Assembly (NCBI GenBank): GCA_946415345.1
Contig: CAMKRY010000010.1
Span: 1 to 34,340 of the forward strand
DNA: 34,340 nt
Reading direction: 5' to 3'
Origin: an uncultured Bacteroidales bacterium
GTDB lineage: Bacteria > Bacteroidota > Bacteroidia > Bacteroidales > UBA932
The translations under genes and the position numbers were made by a program. Below, piece after piece: positions 32,391-34,340 of the stretch (its first letter is position 1; every line of letters begins with the position of its first letter). The notes beneath the pieces were generated by a model, which searched no databases, was not told where the DNA came from, and saw only the letters and a program-made list of their open reading frames with translations.

Positions 32391-34340
32391 TTAGAAGTTG
32401 ATGTTGAGGGCGATGTTGTACGTCTTCACGAGCGGGTAGGTACCGTCGGAGTCGCTGGACTTGGCTTCCGGATCCTGCAGGGTCATCTTGGACCAGGTCC
32501 AGATGTTGTAACCGGTAAACATGATACCGACGCTGCCGATACCGAGCTTGTCGAAGAACTTGTTGCGGGAGAAGGTGTAGCCGAAGCTCGCGCTCTTCAG
32601 ACGCAGGTAGCTGGCGTCAACAGTCCAGAGGGTACTGTTCTCGGAGTTCCACGGGTAGTTCGTCTTGGTGAAACGCGGGAGCGTTCCGTCCTCACGGCCG
32701 GGCGCCCACGGGTTGTCGTTGTCGATCCAGCTGTTCTCCGCGAAAATCTGGAGGAGTCCGCGGTGGCCGGAGTTCGTGAACGGAATACGGTAGTCGGCGT
32801 TCCAGACACGGTTGACGTTCGTCGCGGCAATCCAGTTGAGCTGGAGGTTGAAGCCCTTCCAGCCGAATTTCCAGTTGGAACCGAAAACGTATTCCGGACG
32901 GTCCGGATAGCCGGTGTACTTCTTGTCCAGGCCGTCGATGACGCCGTCACCGTTGAGGTCCTTGTACATACAGTCGCCGGGGTAGACCGTCGTGGTCGGC
33001 TGCGGCAGGTCCGGATTGAGGCGCTGCACGCCGTTCTCGTCGGTATAGAAGTCGGACTTCTGATAGAGACGCTCGTAGATGTAGAGCAGGTGACGGTTGG
33101 TCGGGCCGCCCGTCTGGGCCTGATAAGCATACTCGGGCTCCACTTCGTCCATGAAGACGATCTTGTTGCGGGCGAAGGTCACGTTGGCGTTGAGGTCATA
33201 GGTGAAGTCGCCGATATGGTCCCTCCAGCCGAGCTCGACTTCGTAACCGCGGTTGTCCACCTCACCGAGGTTCATGTTCTGCGGCGTGAAAGCGATGATG
33301 CCCGGCAGGGAGTTCGGCTTGACGAGGATGCCCGTACGGTGCTCCTTGAAGATATCGCCGGAGAAGTGCAGGCGCTTGTTGAACATGTCAAAGTCGAGAC
33401 CGATGTTGGACTTGACGGCCGTCTCCCAGGTGATACCCGTGTTACCCGGAGTACCGAGGGTATAGAAAGGAACACCGCTGGAGCCCTTGTTGGTTCCGAA
33501 GTAATAGGAACCCGCTTCAGACCAGGTGCCTTCCATATACATGAATCGGGAGGACTGACCGAGGTCGTTACCGACCTTACCGATGGAAGCACGGATCTTG
33601 AGGTAGTTGATGAACGGGACGTGTTTCATGAAGTTTTCCTCGGAAATCACCCAACCGACGGAAGCGGACGGGAAGAGACCGTAACGGGTCTTGCCCGGGG
33701 CGAAGTTCTCGGAGCCGTTGTAACCGGCGGAGAGGTCGACGAGGTATTTATCGGCGTACCCGTAGGTCACGCGGGCCACGTAGCCCACGTACCCGTTCGG
33801 CAGCCAGCCGTAATATTTGGGATAGTAGTCGCGGGACTGGTTGTACAGCAGCAGGCCGCTCACCGCGTGCTTGTGCGCGAACTTGCGCTTGTAGTCGATG
33901 CGGGCCTCGAGGTACCAGCTCTTGTCGTCGTCCGAGGACTCGCCGTAGCTCAGGGTGGGCTGGCTGCCGCTGATGACCGGCACGTAGGTGCGGTCGAAGG
34001 CCGGGTCGGCCATGTCCAGGCCGGAGTTGTCGGCCCAGGAGGCGTACTCGATGGTCTGGTGGTAACCGCCGGAACCGGAACGCTTCTTCGTGAGGGCCAT
34101 GTCCGTGTCGTAGCTGCCCTTCACGGAGGCGGAGAGGCCTTCGGTGATGAAGTCCAGCTTCTGGGTGATGGTCATGTCCATCCCGAGGGTGGTCTTGTAC
34201 TTGGACTGGTAACCGGACCAGTAGTAGTACTCCCAGCCGTTCCACTTCGTGAGGCCGTCCGGCAGGGCGTCATAGGAGACGACCGTGACCGGCATGCCGT
34301 TCACGATGCCCGGGGAGGCCGTCGGATGGGCCCACAGCAT
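32391..34340 (-). CDS. SusC-type TonB-dependent transporter 2, 5' end outside window
   Basis: C-terminal part (about 649 residues) of an outer-membrane TonB-dependent importer. The frame is open to the right edge; the ATG that happens to lie at 34340 is inside the barrel region, not a real start. The visible part holds barrel strands, the region VGWVISEENFMKHVPFINYL-like of SusC proteins, YPGDCMYKDLNGDGVID with EF-hand-like Asp spacing, and a standard aromatic C-terminus ALNINF. The plug and signal peptide are outside. First visible gene of the long operon. Confidence 0.93.
   Translation of the reverse strand: MLWAHPTASPGIVNGMPVTVVSYDALPDGLTKWNGWEYYYWSGYQSKYKTTLGMDMTITQKLDFITEGLSASVKGSYDTDMALTKKRSGSGGYHQTIEYASWADNSGLDMADPAFDRTYVPVISGSQPTLSYGESSDDDKSWYLEARIDYKRKFAHKHAVSGLLLYNQSRDYYPKYYGWLPNGYVGYVARVTYGYADKYLVDLSAGYNGSENFAPGKTRYGLFPSASVGWVISEENFMKHVPFINYLKIRASIGKVGNDLGQSSRFMYMEGTWSEAGSYYFGTNKGSSGVPFYTLGTPGNTGITWETAVKSNIGLDFDMFNKRLHFSGDIFKEHRTGILVKPNSLPGIIAFTPQNMNLGEVDNRGYEVELGWRDHIGDFTYDLNANVTFARNKIVFMDEVEPEYAYQAQTGGPTNRHLLYIYERLYQKSDFYTDENGVQRLNPDLPQPTTTVYPGDCMYKDLNGDGVIDGLDKKYTGYPDRPEYVFGSNWKFGWKGFNLQLNWIAATNVNRVWNADYRIPFTNSGHRGLLQIFAENSWIDNDNPWAPGREDGTLPRFTKTNYPWNSENSTLWTVDASYLRLKSASFGYTFSRNKFFDKLGIGSVGIMFTGYNIWTWSKMTLQDPEAKSSDSDGTYPLVKTYNIALNINF

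Overview
The window looks like a chromosomal fragment of a Bacteroidales-type member of the Bacteroidota, moderately G+C-rich. The evidence is two SusC/SusD pairs, BACON-domain and fimbrillin/FISUMP-type lipoproteins with Bacteroidota surface-export signals (Cys followed by K/E/D), -7 boxes of the TAnnTTTG type, and an almost complete lack of Shine-Dalgarno sequences. No rRNA, tRNA, CRISPR array, transposase or phage gene was seen.

Layout. (1) 1-0.98 kb: 3' part of a flippase-like membrane protein on the + strand, followed by a cluster of hairpins and a two-way terminator. (2) 0.98-7.4 kb, minus strand: sialic-acid catabolism pair (AGE-type epimerase, N-acetylneuraminate lyase), exonuclease III, cysteinyl-tRNA synthetase carrying an in-frame REP-like insertion, and a modular acidic lipoprotein. 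(3) 7.4-8.3 kb: folD on the + strand, closed by a two-way terminator. (4) 8.36-15.2 kb, minus strand: an MMPL/RND exporter with its own promoter, downstream of a compact xylose operon transcribed xylB-xylA-xylE. (5) 15.3-18.0 kb: an AT-rich insert with a 50-residue small protein coupled through a strong Shine-Dalgarno sequence to a fimbrillin/FISUMP lipoprotein. (6) 18.0-34.3 kb, minus strand: one long polysaccharide-utilization-type operon, transcribed from beyond the right edge: SusC (partial), SusD, a second SusC lacking the usual N-terminal domain, a second SusD, two BACON lipoproteins, a fimbrillin/FISUMP lipoprotein, and a three-part lipoprotein (GH18 chitinase + FISUMP-like + beta-propeller). 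It ends at two identical terminator hairpins.

How it works together (inference): the SusCD pairs and BACON lipoproteins would bind and import a GlcNAc-containing glycan (chitin or a host/fungal glycan) cut at the cell surface by the GH18 enzyme. The nan pair, xylose operon and folD are separate metabolic units. The most unusual items are the GH18-FISUMP-propeller fusion, the three linked FISUMP paralogues (one AT-rich with its own leader ORF), the hairpin repeat placed just after stop codons, the REP-type insertion inside cysS, and two genes whose -7 box sits four bases from the start codon.
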